DNA of 64,000 nt. Source: Mucilaginibacter sp. SG564. GTDB lineage: Bacteria > Bacteroidota > Bacteroidia > Sphingobacteriales > Sphingobacteriaceae. The DNA lies in the NCBI RefSeq assembly GCF_013149275.1, contig NZ_JABGNA010000004.1, forward strand, positions 62,001 to 126,000, read 5' to 3'. The position numbers were made by a program, and so were the translations under genes. This document shows positions 36,561 to 45,894 of this stretch, in pieces. The notes under the pieces were generated by a model. It was given only the letters and a program-made list of their open reading frames with translations, made no database searches and was not told the origin of the DNA. How positions within the stretch are numbered: position 1 is the stretch's first letter; the number at the start of each line of letters is the position of its first letter.

Positions 36561-36599
36561 TAAAAAAGAGCGGCACCCTTGGGGTGCCGCTCTTTTTTA
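36561..36599. terminator. Two-way rho-independent terminator
   Basis: 18-bp stem with AAAAAAGAGCGGCACCC on one side and GGGTGCCGCTCTTTTTTA on the other, and a 3-base loop. It serves both the plus-strand aldo/keto reductase and the minus-strand lipoprotein. The stop codon of the latter overlaps the stem. Confidence 0.92.
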
Positions 36600-37376
36600 T
36601 TCATCATCCTGATGCCTTCTCCTGTGTTTCTTCTTTTTCTTTGATTTTGACGAAGAGGATTTGCTTTTCTTTTCAGATTTTTTTGCGCTGGTGCTTTTCT
36701 TTTCCTCGTTTTGTTTAACAGGCGGAGTTGCCACTGTCCCTTTTTTATCAACCACATCGGTTGAATCTTTGCTGAGTTGTTTTACAGTGAACTCATTGCC
36801 GCGCAAGCCATATTCCAGCTGGCGTTTGGCGCCTGTGGGTTTGGCCTCCTTTCCGGTACCGCTGTAAATAGGAAATTCGCGCATCAACTTGCCATCGCGA
36901 ATGTAAAAATTATCATTACCCCGGTAGCCTTTACGCTGTGAGTTGTTCAGCCGTGGAAAATCGAGCTTATTGGCTTTATTGTTACTGAACTCAAAAGCGT
37001 AGATACTGGCGTAATTGGTAGTATCTTTTGACTTAGCCTGGATCAATATCTCGGGGTTACCATCAACATCCATATCGGCATTGTACACATCCACTATAGC
37101 CCCATCCAGGTCGCCTGTAGTGGTGGTATATTTGATGGCCGACGAATCGGAATGCAAGATCATAAACGATCCTGCATCTTGTGAACCACGTCCCCAGCTC
37201 AATATATCATAGCTTTGCCCTGGAGATACCTCAATTAGTTTATGAAACCTGAAAGGTGGCATAAGCTCCGGTTTTTTAGCTGCCGGCGCATTAGATAGAG
37301 GCTTTTTTTCGTTACCACCACAACCGGTAATTGCAACACCTATTAATAACGCGAAAAGATAAAATCTGTTAGTCAT
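36597..37376 (-). CDS. Lipoprotein with Lys/Ser/Arg-rich tail
   Basis: 259 residues. Signal peptide with lipobox ITGC near 16-19 (LLIGVAITGCGGNEKK). The middle resembles a beta-rich FG-GAP/VCBS-like or lysozyme-inhibitor-like unit (VDVYNADMDVDGNPEILIQA near 95). The last 60 residues are low-complexity Lys/Ser/Arg, ending in a run of Lys and Arg. Such basic tails could bind peptidoglycan, nucleic acid or LPS; this is inference. It lies 16 bases after the GH20 gene, so it is probably in the same operon. Confidence 0.72.
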   Translation of the reverse strand: MTNRFYLFALLIGVAITGCGGNEKKPLSNAPAAKKPELMPPFRFHKLIEVSPGQSYDILSWGRGSQDAGSFMILHSDSSAIKYTTTTGDLDGAIVDVYNADMDVDGNPEILIQAKSKDTTNYASIYAFEFSNNKANKLDFPRLNNSQRKGYRGNDNFYIRDGKLMREFPIYSGTGKEAKPTGAKRQLEYGLRGNEFTVKQLSKDSTDVVDKKGTVATPPVKQNEEKKSTSAKKSEKKSKSSSSKSKKKKKHRRRHQDDE

Positions 37377-37392
37377 TTTATTTTGCAGGATA

Positions 37393-39708
37393 TTAATTAT
37401 ATAAAGTATCGGCTGTTAATTCAGCTTTTTGTTTGCCCGGCGCATTGATAAATACTTTTAAAGTATTCGGGCCGCCGGCATCAACATATTTTAAAGTGAG
37501 CTTATGATAGCCTTTCAATAAGGGCACTGCGCCCGTCTGTTCGGTAACCGCATGCTTACCATCGTTATCAACCACAGGCTGACCGTCGATCAGTAGTACT
37601 GATCCGTTGCCAGAAAGGGTCGAAAACCCATAATTACCATCGGCATCAATATTCAAATAGCCTGAATAGATAATACCATATTTGCCTTTGCTTTTCCGGA
37701 AATCAATAGTGCTGAATGTTTTAACAGCGCCGCTATCGGCAGCAGGCAAATTGGGTAACTGGCTTGTAGCCGTATACGTACCCGGAAATAACTGGTATTT
37801 TACCCCTCTTGCTGATCCCGTATAGTTAACGGCTGCCATCGGCGCTTTATTATACACTACGGTACGCGTCACCACACTCCTTTTACCCGATGGAGTGATC
37901 ACTATGGTTTGTAACTCCCGATATTGATCAGGGGGAATGGAAAAGCTCAGCGGGATAGTGTAGATCAGATCCGTTTCACGCGGGGTATAGCCGTCGATAG
38001 TATAATATATCGTTGCTCCCTCTACCGATGGTTTTAAGGTGGCATTCAATTGCGAGCCTATCATCACCGTATCCTTAGCGCCAATAGCCACCGGCACACG
38101 GTAATTGATATTGTTTTTATCCAGCCAGGCTAAATGACCGGGTAAGCGGGTTTCCGAAAAATCTTTAAAATTCTTGTTAGCCAAAGGAGACCAGGCCACT
38201 TCCGACAGGGCCATCAATCGCGGCAACAGCATGTATTCCACCTTGGCACCAGTCGGGATATATTCTGTCCATAAGTTGGCTTGTACGCCTTCTATATATT
38301 TTTGTTCTTCGGCAGTTAACACGGCCGGAGTTGGGTTATAGCTGTATATTTTTGATAAAGGCTCGTTACCACCAATGCTCAATGGCTCCTGGCTTGGTTT
38401 ACCCTGACCGTGGTCAATATACAAACCACCGCTTCCCGGGGTCATGATCACATTATGTTTTTGCTGAGCAGCTGCAATACCGCCTTCTTCACCCCTCCAG
38501 CTCATTACAGTAGCATTAGGAGCCAGGCCGCCTTCCAGTATCTCGTCCCAGCCAATAATGCTGCGTCCTTTGGAATTCAGGAATTTCTCGATCCTTTGGA
38601 TAAAATAGCTTTGCAGGCCATGCTCATCCTTCAGTTTTAACTTCTTGATAAGATCCTGACAAAAGGCCGATTTTTTCCAGGCATCTTTTGGTGCTTCATC
38701 ACCGCCGATGTGGATATATTTACTTGGGAAAAGCGCCATCACTTCGGTTAACACATCCTCCAAAAAAGCGAATGTTTTATCAGATGGACAATAGATATCC
38801 GGAAAAACACCCCAGGTTTCGGCTACTTTAACTGGCGTACCTGGATCGCACCCTAATTCGGGATAGGCAGCCAAAGCCGCTGAAGAGTGGCCAGGCATCT
38901 CAATTTCGGGAACAACGGTAATATACCTGTCCGACGCATATTTGACCACATCGCGGATCTGATCCTGGGTGTAAAAACCGCCGTAAGGTGTTCCATCAAA
39001 CTGCTGCGGGGTACGATCGCGATAACCACCAATTAAGGTTTGTGCGCGCTGGCTGCTGATCTGTGTAAGCTTTGGATATTTCTTTATTTCGATGCGCCAA
39101 CCCTGATCTTCGGTCAGGTGCCAGTGGAAAGTGTTCAGTTTGTAAGCGGCCAACAGATCAATGTACTTTTTAACCAGCTCGACCGAGAAAAAGTGTCGCC
39201 CTACATCCAGCATCGCCCCGCGATAACCAAAACGCGGATAATCCTCTATCTGTAAGCACGGAAACTTAGCGGTAGCGCTCCTTTCCAATGGCATCAACTG
39301 TAAAAGCGTTTGTATCCCATAAAAAAGGCCCGATCCTTTACCCGCAATGGTAATTTGTTCGGGAGTAATATTTAAGCGATAACCTTCGGCAGGCAAATTA
39401 TCCGTCCCTTCTGCTGTTAGTTTGATAAAATTGGCGTTTGGATGATTTTTCATCATCGCCTTCACCACAACCGACTTACGATAGCGCATATTATTGGCCA
39501 GGTAATCTTTAAAAAACAAAACCGCTTTGTTGGAGGGCGAATCGGCCTGGATAATGGTTTCCTCACTCAATACAAACTGACCGGAAGCTTTTTTCAATGA
39601 AACGGGAGCCGGGATGATACCCAGATTAGGATCGGATTCCTGAGCTTTTGCCATGGTTACAAATATTGTAAACACTGCAAAAAGCACGGAAGATGCTTTT
39701 TTGTACAT
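37393..39708 (-). CDS. GH20 beta-N-acetylhexosaminidase
   Basis: 771 residues; a signal peptide ends near AKAQ (22), so it is secreted or outer-membrane associated. The N-terminal GH20b domain spans about 30-150. The catalytic TIM barrel begins near 155 (YRGAMLDVGRHFF, TFHWHLTEDQGWRIEIKKY), with the acid/base pair in HIGGDEAPKDAWKK near 337. A chitobiase-type beta domain follows (VEGATIYYTIDGYTPRE near 558), then a PA14-like carbohydrate-binding module (GYLNIDADGNYGFSTLSGNG near 675). It releases terminal GlcNAc from chitooligomers or glycans, giving amino sugar for growth. No SusC/D pair is in the window. Confidence 0.93.
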   Translation of the reverse strand: MYKKASSVLFAVFTIFVTMAKAQESDPNLGIIPAPVSLKKASGQFVLSEETIIQADSPSNKAVLFFKDYLANNMRYRKSVVVKAMMKNHPNANFIKLTAEGTDNLPAEGYRLNITPEQITIAGKGSGLFYGIQTLLQLMPLERSATAKFPCLQIEDYPRFGYRGAMLDVGRHFFSVELVKKYIDLLAAYKLNTFHWHLTEDQGWRIEIKKYPKLTQISSQRAQTLIGGYRDRTPQQFDGTPYGGFYTQDQIRDVVKYASDRYITVVPEIEMPGHSSAALAAYPELGCDPGTPVKVAETWGVFPDIYCPSDKTFAFLEDVLTEVMALFPSKYIHIGGDEAPKDAWKKSAFCQDLIKKLKLKDEHGLQSYFIQRIEKFLNSKGRSIIGWDEILEGGLAPNATVMSWRGEEGGIAAAQQKHNVIMTPGSGGLYIDHGQGKPSQEPLSIGGNEPLSKIYSYNPTPAVLTAEEQKYIEGVQANLWTEYIPTGAKVEYMLLPRLMALSEVAWSPLANKNFKDFSETRLPGHLAWLDKNNINYRVPVAIGAKDTVMIGSQLNATLKPSVEGATIYYTIDGYTPRETDLIYTIPLSFSIPPDQYRELQTIVITPSGKRSVVTRTVVYNKAPMAAVNYTGSARGVKYQLFPGTYTATSQLPNLPAADSGAVKTFSTIDFRKSKGKYGIIYSGYLNIDADGNYGFSTLSGNGSVLLIDGQPVVDNDGKHAVTEQTGAVPLLKGYHKLTLKYVDAGGPNTLKVFINAPGKQKAELTADTLYN

Positions 39709-39900
39709 ATTTATTAATCAGGTTGGTACTGAATGGTGAATATAGATGTTTTTAAAAAAATACAAGAAGTTTGATGTGTAAAAAATGTGTGCTAAAACGT
39801 ATTTGTAGCCGATTATCGCATTTTTACCGAATCGCTTTCCTCTCTTTCCTATCATTGCACAGGCCATCGCCCCATCAATGTCAGTAAGCTAGAGATACTC

Positions 39901-40105
39901 TGTAGGAGTAAAAGCTTTGTAGAAAACGGAAATGAGTGATTAGCATGCCGTAGGTATGCAACCTGAGTGCAGTACCTACGGCACTGATATTAAAATTAAC
40001 CTTCTCCTACAAGGCTTTAACCCCGATAGGGTTTGCAAAATTCTAAACCGATGCCTGTGCCCTCACAGGCAGCTTGTATTAAAATTGCCTGTGAGGACAC
40101 AGGCA
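39901..40105. repeat. Composite inverted-repeat region
   Basis: Nested inverted words: TGTAGGAG (39901) with CTCCTACA (40004-40011), and GCCGTAGGTA (39947) with TACCTACGGC (39973-39982). Then come two tandem hairpins, TGCCTGTG-CCCT-CACAGGCA (40052-40071) and TGCCTGTG-AGGA-CACAGGCA (40086-40105). It occupies much of the 722-base gap between the GH20 gene and trxB. I see no gene in that gap. Confidence 0.75.
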
Positions 40106-40154
40106 ATGGGAGGGGAATTATTACATGCGCACTTCGCCGTTCGGAAGAGATTTC

Positions 40155-40272
40155 AAAAGTGGGTTTACATGGTTTACACTTTTCATGGTTTACATTTACA
40201 TAAACATCTAACAATCAATAATTTAATTTATTTTAATGTTAAAAAGTGGGTTTACAGTGTAAACCCACTTTT
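40155..40272. repeat. TIR-bounded interspersed element, copy 2
   Basis: 118-base relative of the element at 12406-12522, in the same orientation. Left end AAAAGTGGGTTTACA, right end TGTAAACCCACTTTT, with the same ATGGTTTACA words and a diverged AT-rich core. The internal end palindrome here has GTG in place of TG between its arms. Confidence 0.85.
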
Positions 40273-40337
40273 GTTCGTTAATACTGATTGAAATGGCTTA
40301 GAGAGCTAATTGTATGGAACTCACATTAATTAAAACA

Positions 40338-40367
40338 AAAGCGCCAACTGTTTCCAGTTGGCGCTTT
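40338..40367. terminator. Terminator-like hairpin near trxB end
   Basis: 13-bp stem AAAGCGCCAACTG/CAGTTGGCGCTTT with a 4-base loop. The minus-strand side continues into T-rich sequence, suiting the minus-strand trxB transcript that ends at 40431. Confidence 0.8.
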
Positions 40368-40390
40368 GCTATATTTTAGAAAGCCCTTTC

Positions 40391-40408
40391 TCCCGATAGC
40401 TATCGGGA
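40391..40408. repeat. TCCCGATAGCTATCGGGA palindrome
   Basis: Perfect 18-base palindrome, 23 bases from the trxB stop. It is a common short spacer motif in Bacteroidota; the role is unknown. Confidence 0.7.
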
Positions 40409-40430
40409 TGGGGAGGGTTGGGTGGTGCTA

Positions 40431-41387
40431 TTACGCGGTTACTACATGCTCTTTTGCGGCCAGGTAACGCTCAGCATCAATAGCGGCCATACAGCCTGTA
40501 CCTGCAGCGGTAACTGCCTGGCGGTAGATATGATCCTGGGCATCGCCGCAGCAAAACACACCTTCTACATTGGTTTCTGTTGATCCTGGGCGAGTAAGGA
40601 TATAGCCGGTTTCGTCCATATTTAACCAGCCTTTAAAAATATCGGTATTCGGGTGGTGACCTATAGCGACAAAGAATCCGGTAACATCCAGATCGGTTTC
40701 GGCGTTGGTTTGGTTATTAACCACTCTTACACCAGTTACACTTTGCCCGTCGCCAAGGATTTCTTTGGTTTCGGTATTATATAATATCTCGATATTTGGG
40801 GTATTCAACACGCGGTGTACCATTGCTTTTGAGGCGCGGAACTCATCGCGGCGAACGATCATATAAACCTTGCGTGTAAGTTTAGCCAGGTAAGTAGCTT
40901 CTTCGGCCGCGGTATCACCGGCGCCTACAATGGCCACATCCTGTCCTTTGAAAAAGAAGCCATCACAAACAGCACATGCCGAAACACCAAAACCGCTGTA
41001 TTTTTGTTCAGACTCCAGGCCCAGCCACTTAGCTGACGCACCGGTAGCAATGATCACCGTATCGGCAGTAATGGTTTTGGTTTCATCAATAACCACTTTA
41101 TGGGGCAGACTTGAAAAATCAACCGAGCTGGCATAACCAAAACGAATCTCGGTGCCCAGACGTTCGGCCTGTTTACGCAGATCTTCCATCATTTCGGGAC
41201 CCATGATACCTTCAGGATATCCGGGAAAATTTTCAACCTCGGTAGTTTGGGTAAGTTGACCTCCGGCCAATAAACCAGTGTACATAACGGGTTTCAGATC
41301 GGCCCTTGAAGCATATATAGCGGCGGTATAACCAGCCGGCCCTGAGCCTATGATAAGGCATTTGATGTGTTCAGTTTCTTGAGACAT
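40431..41387 (-). CDS. trxB: Thioredoxin-disulfide reductase
   Basis: NADPH-dependent flavoenzyme that reduces thioredoxin in the cytoplasm. 318 residues, family-typical. The FAD motif IIGSGPAGYTAAIYASRA is near 12. The redox-active CAVC is at 138-141, the NADPH motif IVGAGDTAAEEA near 155, and the C-terminal FAD motif GDAQDHIYRQAVTAAGTG near 283. It has its own spacer and probably its own promoter; TAAATTCG about 20 bases upstream differs by one base from a -7 box. No thioredoxin gene is nearby. Confidence 0.96.
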   Translation of the reverse strand: MSQETEHIKCLIIGSGPAGYTAAIYASRADLKPVMYTGLLAGGQLTQTTEVENFPGYPEGIMGPEMMEDLRKQAERLGTEIRFGYASSVDFSSLPHKVVIDETKTITADTVIIATGASAKWLGLESEQKYSGFGVSACAVCDGFFFKGQDVAIVGAGDTAAEEATYLAKLTRKVYMIVRRDEFRASKAMVHRVLNTPNIEILYNTETKEILGDGQSVTGVRVVNNQTNAETDLDVTGFFVAIGHHPNTDIFKGWLNMDETGYILTRPGSTETNVEGVFCCGDAQDHIYRQAVTAAGTGCMAAIDAERYLAAKEHVVTA

Positions 41388-41462
41388 TGTTATAAAAAAA
41401 TGTAGGCGAATTTACGATTTATCTGTTTATCAGGCAAGGGGCGAATGGTCAATGCTGTGCCA

Positions 41463-42635
41463 TCATTTACCTGTATTAGCTTTGAGCACCCTCAATACAT
41501 TACCACCCAGTATTTTGTCGATATCTTTTTCGGTATAGTTAAGCTTAAACAGCTCCGCTGTTACTTTGGGATAATCGGCCACGCTATCCATACCCAGCGG
41601 GAATGATTCGGAACCATCAAAATCAGATCCTATACCCACATGATCAACCCCGATCAGCTTAACGATGTAATCAATGTGTTGGATGAGCATGGTTAAAGGC
41701 GGGCGTAATTTGTCAGCCTCGGCCTGGTGCATGGAACTTGCTTTGATAAACCCCAGGTCGGCATCATTATATACTTTGCTTAGTGAGTCGATTTCCTTTT
41801 TATACTTTAAATAAAAGGCAGTCACTTTTGGAGTGTATGCGCTATCGACAAAACCACTGTAAAAATTCACACATACTACGCCGCCGTTTTTTGCCAGGGC
41901 TTTAAGCTGATCGTCTTTGAGGTTACGTCTGTTTGGGTCAATATTGTAAACGCAGCTATGCGAGGCGATAACCGGTTTACGGGTAGTGGCCAGCACATCA
42001 TAAAAAGTGCGTTCGCCTACGTGCGATACATCCACCATCACACCCAGATCATTTAAATGATGAACTATCTGTTTACCATAATCCGTTAACCCCAAGTGTT
42101 TCAAGCTATCTTTTTTGGTCACCTCGTCGCGAGCGGATGTAGCCCAGGAGGTACTGTTGTTCCAGGTAAGGGTAAGGTAGCTCATGCCCCGCTTGGCCAG
42201 ACTATCGATATAATCCATCCGGTCTTCGATCATGTGCCCACCTTCCACACCTATCAGTGCGGCCAGCTTTTTCTGATCAACGGCTTTTTTCAGCTCGGCA
42301 CTATTACGCACCAGTGTTATTTTATCAGGATTGCGTTTGATGAGCGCATATAAGGAATCAATCTCCTGATTGGCTTGAGCAAAAGCTGTCCCCTTACCAT
42401 ATTTTTCGCCGCACCAGATCGAAAATATCTGCACATCGAGCCCGCCTTCTTTAGCCCGCACCAAGTCGAAGTTACCCACGCTTTGCCGTTTGGCCAGATC
42501 GTTTTTGGTGATCAGTTGTGTTGACAACACATCGTTATGCGTATCTATCAGGATGGCTTTTTGATGTATTTGCTGCGCGTTTTGCGCCGAAAGTTTTAAA
42601 GAGATCAGCAGGAAAGGGAGTAACCGTTTTTTCAT
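41463..42635 (-). CDS. Secreted M19 membrane dipeptidase (renal-dipeptidase family)
   Basis: 390 residues with a signal peptide ending near KLSAQ (18). Binuclear-zinc dipeptidase motifs: IDTHNDV (HxD) near 30, the bridging Glu in GVEGGHMIED near 130, DVSHVGERT near 203 and ASHSCVYN near 225. The C-terminal substrate region GIGSDFDGSESFPLG is near 343. It should cleave dipeptides in the periplasm. It lies 66 bases downstream of a DUF3592 gene on the same strand; co-transcription with the carboxylase gene is possible but uncertain. Confidence 0.9.
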   Translation of the reverse strand: MKKRLLPFLLISLKLSAQNAQQIHQKAILIDTHNDVLSTQLITKNDLAKRQSVGNFDLVRAKEGGLDVQIFSIWCGEKYGKGTAFAQANQEIDSLYALIKRNPDKITLVRNSAELKKAVDQKKLAALIGVEGGHMIEDRMDYIDSLAKRGMSYLTLTWNNSTSWATSARDEVTKKDSLKHLGLTDYGKQIVHHLNDLGVMVDVSHVGERTFYDVLATTRKPVIASHSCVYNIDPNRRNLKDDQLKALAKNGGVVCVNFYSGFVDSAYTPKVTAFYLKYKKEIDSLSKVYNDADLGFIKASSMHQAEADKLRPPLTMLIQHIDYIVKLIGVDHVGIGSDFDGSESFPLGMDSVADYPKVTAELFKLNYTEKDIDKILGGNVLRVLKANTGK

Positions 42636-42701
42636 ATTTCAAGATAAGGTTTTGACCGTTGATTTTTTTGATTTAGATGATTTCGTTGAATGACGATCTG
42701 T

Positions 42702-43127
42702 TTAAACCTGTTGATATTGATTTAAAATGTAATAGACGCCCACACCAAGCATCAGCAGAACCCCTATAACTATACATAAAGGACCAAGTAACTTGGCTAG
42801 CGTGTTATCTAATATAAAATGCTCATTATCAAACTTGTCATAAATCACAATAACTTTATCACCTTCGGTATACGCTGCTGGGTATGTACCAATTCCATGG
42901 CGCTTGGTTACCCACTCTTTTTCCATGGTCACAAATCCGATCACCGGGTAATACAATTTTGAGCGCTTTTCCCCTATACCCCACTCCTCTTCCAGGCTAA
43001 AAACCACACCTTCTACTTTGGCACCGGTTTTAAGCAATTTCCGACGCTCATTTAGTTTGCCTATACCTGATACGACTAAAAAAGCACCGCCGGCAAGTAA
43101 CAGCAGTTCATCGATGGTGGCATTCAT
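42702..43127 (-). CDS. DUF3592 membrane protein
   Basis: 141 residues. Two membrane helices, one near the start (LLLLAGGAFLVVSGIG, about 8-23) and one near the end (GPLCIVIGVLLMLGVGVYYI, about 115-135), flank a soluble beta-rich loop (KVEGVVFSLEEEW, then YYPVIGFVTMEKEW and GDKVIVIYD). This matches DUF3592, which has no known function. Its start is 4 bases after the stop of the acyl-CoA carboxylase gene, so they are probably co-transcribed. The dipeptidase gene follows. Confidence 0.82.
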   Translation of the reverse strand: MNATIDELLLLAGGAFLVVSGIGKLNERRKLLKTGAKVEGVVFSLEEEWGIGEKRSKLYYPVIGFVTMEKEWVTKRHGIGTYPAAYTEGDKVIVIYDKFDNEHFILDNTLAKLLGPLCIVIGVLLMLGVGVYYILNQYQQV

Positions 43128-43131
43128 AACT

Positions 43132-44760
43132 TTACGTCTGTATCACTCCTACATTAAATGCTTTATCAATAGGTGCATGATTAGCGGCCTCTATGCCCAT
43201 CGAGATCACCTTGCGGGTTTCCAGCGGATCGATAATTCCATCAACCCAAAGCCTTGCAGCGGCATAATATGGGGTTGTCTGGCTATTGTACCGGTCGGTT
43301 ATTTGTTTCAGCAGCTCGGCTTCTTTTACTTCATCAACTACTTCGCCACGGGCTTTTAAACCCGCCGCCTGTATCTGTAACAAGGTTTTGGCCGCTTGTC
43401 CGCCGCCCATTACCGCTATTTTAGCTGATGGCCAGGCATATATCAACCTGGGATCATAGGCCTTGCCGCACATGGCGTAATTACCGGCACCATAAGAATT
43501 GCCAACTACAATAGTAAATTTAGGTACTACCGAATTGGCTACCGCGTTCACCATTTTGGCGCCATCTTTAATGATACCTCCCTGCTCTGAGCGGCTGCCA
43601 ACCATAAAGCCGGTAACATCCTGCAGAAACACCAGGGGAATCTTCTTTTGATTACAGTTCATAATAAAGCGAGTGGCTTTATCGGCCGAGTCGGAATAAA
43701 TAACGCCACCAAACTGCATCTCGCCTTTTTTTGATTTGATCACCTTGCGCTGATTGGCCACAATACCTACCGCCCAACCATCAATACGGCCCAGGCCGCA
43801 AATAATAGACTGGCCATAGCCTTCCTTATACTCCTCAAAAGCCGAATCATCCAGCAAGCGTAAAATGATCTCTTTCATGTCATAGGCTTTTTCGCGGTTA
43901 TCAGGCAGGATGCCGTATATATCTTTCTCGTTGAGCTTTGGAGCGACAGGTTTTATACGATCAAACCCGGCTTTGTTATAATCGCCCACCATACTCATGA
44001 TGTTGCGGATAGAATCCAGGCAGGCTTTATCATTGGGTTGTTTATAATCGGTAACACCTGATATTTCGCAATGGGTTGTGGCGCCGCCCAGTGTTTCGTT
44101 GTCCACATCTTCACCGATGGCCGATTTTACGAGGTATGATCCCGCAAGGAAAACCGAACCTGTGCCTTCCACAATCATAGCCTCATCGCTCATGATAGGT
44201 AAATAAGCACCGCCTGCCACACAGGAGCCCATAATGGCCGAGATCTGGATAATACCCATGCTGCTCATAATGGCATTATTGCGAAAGATGCGCCCGAAAT
44301 GTTCTTTATCAGGAAATATCTCATCCTGGAGGGGCAAATAAACGCCGGCAGAATCGACCAGGTAAATAATAGGTAAACGATTCTCCATAGATATCTCCTG
44401 CGCGCGTAGATTTTTCTTAGCGGTTATCGGGAACCAGGCACCGGCTTTCACTGTGGCATCGTTAGCTACCACCACACACTGCCTTCCCGATACATAACCA
44501 ATGCCACATACTACCCCGCCTGATGGGCAGCCGCCATGTTCGGCATACATGCCATCGGCAGTAAATGCGCCAATTTCCAGCCAGGGTTTGTTATCGTCTA
44601 TCAGATAGGCCACACGCTCGCGGGCCAGCATTTTTCCTTTTTCTTTTTGTTTGGCCGCGGCCTTTTCGCCCCCGCCCTCGTGTATTTTTTTGAGCCTGGT
44701 ATTGAGCTCATAAACAAGCTGTTTGTTTATATCCTCATTGATATTGAATGCGATATCCAT
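43132..44760 (-). CDS. Acyl-CoA carboxylase carboxyltransferase (beta) subunit
   Basis: 542 residues of the propionyl-/methylcrotonyl-CoA carboxylase beta type, which moves carboxyl from biotin to an acyl-CoA. Seen: MLARERVAYLIDDN near 46, GGVVCGIGYVSGRQCVVVAND near 82, SAIMGSCVAGGAYLPIMSDEA near 180, FLQDVTGFMVGSRSEQGGI near 388 and VGNSYGAGNYAMCGKAYDPR near 425. By sequence it is nearer to methylcrotonyl-CoA carboxylase-type subunits, but the substrate cannot be fixed. The biotinylated alpha subunit is not adjacent. The bioF-bioD genes at the left end supply its cofactor. Confidence 0.9.
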   Translation of the reverse strand: MDIAFNINEDINKQLVYELNTRLKKIHEGGGEKAAAKQKEKGKMLARERVAYLIDDNKPWLEIGAFTADGMYAEHGGCPSGGVVCGIGYVSGRQCVVVANDATVKAGAWFPITAKKNLRAQEISMENRLPIIYLVDSAGVYLPLQDEIFPDKEHFGRIFRNNAIMSSMGIIQISAIMGSCVAGGAYLPIMSDEAMIVEGTGSVFLAGSYLVKSAIGEDVDNETLGGATTHCEISGVTDYKQPNDKACLDSIRNIMSMVGDYNKAGFDRIKPVAPKLNEKDIYGILPDNREKAYDMKEIILRLLDDSAFEEYKEGYGQSIICGLGRIDGWAVGIVANQRKVIKSKKGEMQFGGVIYSDSADKATRFIMNCNQKKIPLVFLQDVTGFMVGSRSEQGGIIKDGAKMVNAVANSVVPKFTIVVGNSYGAGNYAMCGKAYDPRLIYAWPSAKIAVMGGGQAAKTLLQIQAAGLKARGEVVDEVKEAELLKQITDRYNSQTTPYYAAARLWVDGIIDPLETRKVISMGIEAANHAPIDKAFNVGVIQT

Positions 44761-44991
44761 AATTGGTTTATAATGGGAAAAATGTAAAATAGGAAAAATT
44801 AAAGGATCAAAAGCTAATCAATTGCCGATTTGTTTTACACATTACTGAGTAACAAATCTTTTGACATTGCTAATCAACTATTTATCTTGTTTAAATATTC
44901 AGGTGGTAGCACGTACCAGATAACGTAAAAACACGCACCTGAATTATTGCCAAACGCTATACCTTTATTGCATAAATATTTTATCCCTTAT

Positions 44992-45762
44992 ATGATACAA
45001 CAAACCAAACGTTATGGCTGGTTACCCGACCTGCCCGATCACCGCGATTTTCAATATGCAGTTGTACGCCACGCCGCCCTTGCTCAACCTACTCCCCCAT
45101 TGGTCGACTTGCGCGCGCAGTGTCCGCCGGTTTACGATCAGGGCGAATTAGGATCATGCACAGCCAACGCCATAGCAGCAGCCTTTCAGTTTGAACTCAT
45201 AAAGCAAAAACTGACGGTATTTAGTCCATCACGTTTATTCATTTATTATAATGAACGGGTTTTAGAAGGGCATGTTAAAGCTGATAGCGGCGCGCAATTA
45301 CGTGATGGTGTTAAGTCTGTTGCTACCCTTGGTGTTTGCGACGAAAGCCTGTGGCCATATAATGTGAGTAAATTTGCTACGAAACCCACTAAAACGTTAT
45401 ATACAAGCGCCCTGAAAAACAAAGCACTGCAATACACCCGCTTAAATAACGCCGCAATTAATGAGTTAAAAACCTGCCTTGCTGGTGGCAATCCGTTTGT
45501 GTTTGGTTTTACGGCGTATCAAAGTTTTGAAGGTGATGCTGTAGCCAAAAGCGGCGTTTTACCAATGCCCTCTGATACAGAGAGTGTAATAGGCGGGCAC
45601 GCGGTAATGGCGGTAGGCTACGATGATCAAAAGAGCGCATTTATTGTACGTAACAGCTGGGGTGATAGCTGGGGACTTAAAGGCTATTTTTATATGCCTT
45701 ATGACTACATTACCAGTACTAACCTGGCCGACGATTTTTGGATTATTAGCCAGGTAGCATAA
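44992..45762 (+). CDS. C1 (papain-like) family peptidase
   Basis: 256 residues from ATG 44992; a TTG frame extends 15 codons upstream. Catalytic triad visible: Cys56 in GELGSCTANA (with upstream YDQ supplying the oxyanion Gln), His in GGHAVMAVGYDD near 200, and Asn in VRNSWGDSWGLKGYF near 220. The N-terminal YGWLPDLPDHRDFQYA is typical of this bacterial subfamily. There is no clear signal peptide or propeptide, so cytoplasmic action or non-classical export is possible. It may target peptides or an effector substrate. A cupin gene follows after a palindromic spacer. Confidence 0.88.
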   Translation: MIQQTKRYGWLPDLPDHRDFQYAVVRHAALAQPTPPLVDLRAQCPPVYDQGELGSCTANAIAAAFQFELIKQKLTVFSPSRLFIYYNERVLEGHVKADSGAQLRDGVKSVATLGVCDESLWPYNVSKFATKPTKTLYTSALKNKALQYTRLNNAAINELKTCLAGGNPFVFGFTAYQSFEGDAVAKSGVLPMPSDTESVIGGHAVMAVGYDDQKSAFIVRNSWGDSWGLKGYFYMPYDYITSTNLADDFWIISQVA

Positions 45763-45771
45763 TTTTTTCCC

Positions 45772-45876
45772 GTTGTACGTATTACGTTATACGTTTTTAT
45801 ACAATAATGTACAATGTGCTATACAAATTCAACACGAATTACTTAAACGTAATACGTACCACGTAAAACGTACAAC
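45772..45876. repeat. ACGTA-word palindrome
   Basis: Outer arms GTTGTACGT (45772-45780) and ACGTACAAC (45868-45876), with many ACGTA/TACGT words between (ATTACGTTATACGT; AACGTAATACGTACCACGT). It fills the spacer between the C1 peptidase and cupin genes. Noncoding. Confidence 0.7.
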
Positions 45877-45894
45877 ATTTTAATCCCTATAAAA

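Noticed and set aside
39956..40291. 111-codon plus-strand ORF in the gap before trxB
   Set aside because: It is made entirely of inverted-repeat words and half of the TIR element; no start signal, domain or codon bias supports a gene.
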